From JAPOUP01 sp026708635 (GTDB lineage Bacteria; Pseudomonadota; Alphaproteobacteria; Rhodobacterales; Rhodobacteraceae), in contig OZ241336.1 of the NCBI GenBank assembly GCA_965200115.1, positions 682,001 through 746,000 of the forward strand: DNA of 64,000 nt. The letters run 5' to 3'. The notes under the pieces were generated by a model that was not told the DNA's origin, made no database searches, and saw nothing but the letters and a program-made list of their open reading frames with translations. This document shows positions 61,697 to 64,000 of the stretch, one piece after another; within the stretch, counting starts at the first letter, position 1; each line of letters opens with the position of its first letter. The position numbers were made by a program, and so were the translations under genes.

Positions 61697-63361
61697 GGGT
61701 GTATCCCAACTTTTTGACGTCAGACGGCGACGGCCTGATTCGCCCGCCAGTCGAGCGGGCCGGGCAGCCGGAGGTTTAGGACGCAGCCCTTCAGCGCGAG
61801 CATGGCGTTGGCGCCCCTCCTTGACCAGCGGGTGCCGGGGCGCTTCAGCGGCGGCCCGAACGTCCGGCATCCGCTTTCCACGACCCCGCTTCCGACCTGG
61901 ATGCCCCGCGCCCGGTATTCGTCGTAGCGCATTCGCTCCATGTTCCCGCGGAAGTACCGGCAGCACGCGGCGACCTCCCCGTGCCGGGCGCTGAACGGCT
62001 CCAGCTCCCGGACAACCTTGCCTGCCCGGCCGGCCCCGGTGTCGGCCCTGACCTCCGCGAACCGCCGGTCGCGCTCCGCCCCGGCCGGCAGGATCGCCCT
62101 CACGGCGTCCGCCGCGTACTCCAGTGCGTGGAACATATCCAGGACGAAGGTTACCTTTCGCCCCCCGAAGATCTCCCCGCACGCGCTCCGTATCCACTCC
62201 GCCCCGTCGGAGACGACCACGAGCTCTCCGGCGTCGTGCAGGCCCCGCCGCCGGGCCTCGCGGTCCAGGCGCGCCGCGAACGCGGAGGGCTCCCGGCCTC
62301 CGGAGGCCGCCGCCGCGCTGTCGATCAGGCAGCTGAAGCTCTCGCTGCCCCGGTCCTTCAGCGCCGCGCCGGTCTCCGGGTCCCGGCCCCCGGCGGTGTA
62401 GATGACCGCCAGCTTGGCCTCGCGTGTCTTGGAGGTCCCGTCAGCCTGCCTGCCGCGGACGCCCTCCGTCTCCTCTTTCCGCATCGGAATCCCGGTCCCG
62501 TCTATGGAGAGATACATGCGCGATTCCAGCGGCTTGCCTTCGGCGACCTCCTCGCGCCCGGACCGCCGCGCCGCCTCGCCGAGCGCCAGCGACCAGCGCC
62601 GCGGGGAACTTGGGGAGGCGTCCAGTCCGGCGAGATTCGCGACGGTCCGGCGCGCCGCCCCGAGGCCCATGAACGGAACGGTCCCGGCGATGACGCTCGC
62701 CATCCCCGGCGTGACGGTGTCCCCCTCCAGCCCCAGCGCCCGGCCCGGCGGGAAGCATCCCCCGCCGCACGACCGGCAGCGGAAGTGCGCGCGCCGCACC
62801 TCGACCCGGCCGAGCCTGGTCAGGAAGGACTTCGCCGTCACCGAATGCCGGGCCATCGGCCTGCCGCAGCCCTCGCACTCCGGTGCCGGCAGCGTCCCGT
62901 CCAGCCGCCCGGCAGATGCCTGGGCACCGCCGCGCCGCCGCCGAGGGAGCTGTCCCGGAGCGCCCGCTCCACTGCGTCCAGGTCGGGCGCGCCCGACGCC
63001 AGGTCCGCCGCCAGCCCCGGAAGCCGGGGGCCGAACTCCGCCGAGACCGCCTCAAGAAGCGCCTCCGGCGTCCCGTCCCCCGCGACGTCACGGCCGCGCA
63101 CCTCGCCGCCCTCGATCCAGTACCGCGTGTGGCCGCCCTCGTACGGCCGGACCACCGCCGCGCCTTCCTCGCCCAGACCTTCCAGATACTCCACCGCGTC
63201 CGGATGCCTGTGCGCATCGCTGCCTTCTTTCCGCGTCATGGCCCATGCTCCTGCCTTGCCTCTCGGCGCGCCGCCCGCCGGTTCGTCCGGCCCCGGTCCG
63301 GCGCGCCCGCTTCAGAATTTGCGGGCGGAAAACGCGGATGTCAAAAAATTGGGATACACCC
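61697..63361 (-). mobile_element. ISKra4-type insertion sequence with intact target duplication
   Basis: Terminal inverted repeats of 22 bases (61697-61718 and 63340-63361) differ at one position and begin GGGTGTATCCCAA. The flanks are a perfect 10-bp direct repeat, TCAAGGGTCT, at 61687-61696 and 63362-63371. The 1,665-base element encodes one transposase on the minus strand. Perfect flanks and nearly perfect ends argue for a recent insertion. The restored target site lies upstream of the coiled-coil gene at 63402. Confidence 0.9.
61720..63239 (-). pseudogene. ISKra4-family transposase, two frames
   Basis: The main part (about 62895 to 61720) reads CEGCGRPMARHSVTAKSFLT, then VEVRRAHFRCRSCGGGCFPP (zinc-finger-like), YLSIDGTGIPMRKEE with the first Asp, FVLDMFHALEY with the second, and GIQVGSGVVESGCRTFG with the catalytic Glu. 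The first 130 residues (63239 to about 62910) are in another frame: VEYLEGLGEEGAAVVRPYEG and GPRLPGLAADL. The frames meet near 62900-62915. A single-base indel, or a programmed frameshift, would explain this; I cannot choose. Apart from the break all catalytic parts are intact. Confidence 0.8.
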
Positions 63362-63401
63362 TCAAGGGTCTTGCGGTCGTTTGGATGGAAAGGCCGGAAG
63401 A

Positions 63402-63791
63402 ATGGGTGACCTGTATCAATGGCTTGTTCAAAATGCGCCTGCGATACTTGTCATTCTAGCCGTCATCGGCAGTGTCGCGACACTCGCCGCCTGGTATGGC
63501 GCGGTAAACAGGGATCGGGAAGCATTTAGAAACAATCACGTTTCCCTGGAAAGGAAGATAGACAAAAACCAGTCCTCTCTTGAGGAAAGGATAAAAGAGA
63601 ATCAAAGTTTTATCCGACAGAAGATATCGGAAATTCGCGGTGATATCGGGGAAATCCGTTCCGATATCAGACAGCTTTTTCCGGCTTCCGGGCAAAACAC
63701 CGTCACCGCCAACTGGCCGCGAAAGCGGCCTTCGTTCAAAAGTCCAATTCAGCTAACCGACTTCGGGAAAAAAGATTTCCGAAAACGCTAA
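63402..63791 (+). CDS. Membrane-anchored coiled-coil protein
   Basis: 129 residues. An N-terminal transmembrane helix (APAILVILAVIGSVATLAAW, about residues 11-31) is followed by a long heptad-rich coiled coil (SLERKIDKNQSSLEERIKEN, FIRQKISEIRGDIGEIRSDI). The start MGDLYQWLVQN follows GGAAG. The reading frame ends soon after an A6 tract at about 63767-63772. A different frame after that tract reads like protein (see next entry), so the true product may be longer. Function unknown; it recalls the small coiled-coil membrane protein at 3677-3889 in layout but with reverse topology. Confidence 0.7.
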   Translation: MGDLYQWLVQNAPAILVILAVIGSVATLAAWYGAVNRDREAFRNNHVSLERKIDKNQSSLEERIKENQSFIRQKISEIRGDIGEIRSDIRQLFPASGQNTVTANWPRKRPSFKSPIQLTDFGKKDFRKR

Positions 63792-64000
63792 CGTCGGGAA
63801 CTGGGCCGCCTTAAATGCGGATAGGGTTGTTGAGGGAATTGAGCCGCAACCGGAAGAATTCGAAGTGTTCGAACAGTGCGTCTCCCATGTCACGAAGTGC
63901 ATGGAAGACAATCCGGGGTTTCATAGAAACATCCGAAGAATAGCCTATGAAAATGGAACGAATGTTGTACAGGTTCAAAAAGTCTATGAGGTTGAACTGA
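63774..64000 (+). pseudogene. Downstream reading frame, possible C-terminal domain of the coiled-coil gene
   Basis: From the A6 tract the second frame is open to the end of the window and encodes a protein-like sequence: ADRVVEGIEPQPEEFEVFEQ, CVSHVTKCMEDNPGF, IAYENGTNVVQVQKVYEVEL. It has no own start with a ribosome site before an internal ATG at about 63901. One A fewer in the tract would fuse it to the coiled-coil protein. It may be a frameshifted gene, a sequencing error, or a slippage-controlled extension. Confidence 0.45.

Noticed and set aside
61981..63459. 492-codon plus-strand frame across the ISKra4 element
   Set aside because: Antisense to the transposase and Arg/Pro/Ser-rich, a typical GC artefact.

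Overview
The window is a GC-rich chromosomal segment of an alphaproteobacterium. The family-level evidence is a short RHH-less PutA, gltX beside gltA, the order purL-bolA-grxD, the block DUF4164-zapA facing tkt-gap, the rhizobial-style ccmE-ccmF-ccmH order, an XRE/SdhE pair and very acidic alphaproteobacterial-type porins. The acidic porins and the many decayed mobile pieces would suit a marine or host-associated organism, but that is inference. Coding density is low for a bacterium: gaps of 300-900 bases recur even among housekeeping genes and hold nothing I can read as a gene.

Bases 1 to about 44,140 are conserved core genome. From left to right: partial thyX; gloA; sdhE with an XRE regulator; a MATE exporter and a VOC protein; a tightly coupled HAD / alpha-beta hydrolase / PLP dehydratase operon; an amino-acid and keto-acid catabolic stretch (BKACE, ornithine cyclodeaminase-like, putA); rhomboid, gltX, gltA, an enoyl-CoA hydratase; cytochrome c maturation genes ccmE-ccmF-ccmH with argC and murI; a large indolepyruvate ferredoxin oxidoreductase; LysR and GST; purL-bolA-grxD; zapA-DUF4164; tkt-gap; coaD; a CBS-domain protein; a KamA-like radical SAM enzyme and a PPP-type phosphatase.

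Bases 44,140 to 64,000 are accessory. Two small non-autonomous transposable elements with 8-bp target duplications sit at 44,966-45,065 and 47,433-48,014. The first cut off the 3' end of a DUF3102-type gene. The second split the toxin gene of a higBA module, leaving an orphan antitoxin. A PIN-toxin pair follows. Then comes a striking inverted array: porin, TbpB-barrel lipoprotein, truncated lipoprotein, a decayed IS carrying a DruA-like/IS4 fusion gene, TbpB-barrel lipoprotein, porin. About 165 bp of nearly identical leader sequence lies at each outer end. Further right are a Uma2 nuclease, a candidate small RNA, a DUF3800 gene, a mosaic of repeat fragments, an ISKra4-type element with a perfect 10-bp target duplication, and a membrane-anchored coiled-coil gene whose reading frame breaks at an A6 tract near the window end.

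The porin/lipoprotein array looks like a surface-variation locus built by inverted duplication and eroded by IS insertion. No CRISPR array, rRNA or tRNA gene was found.
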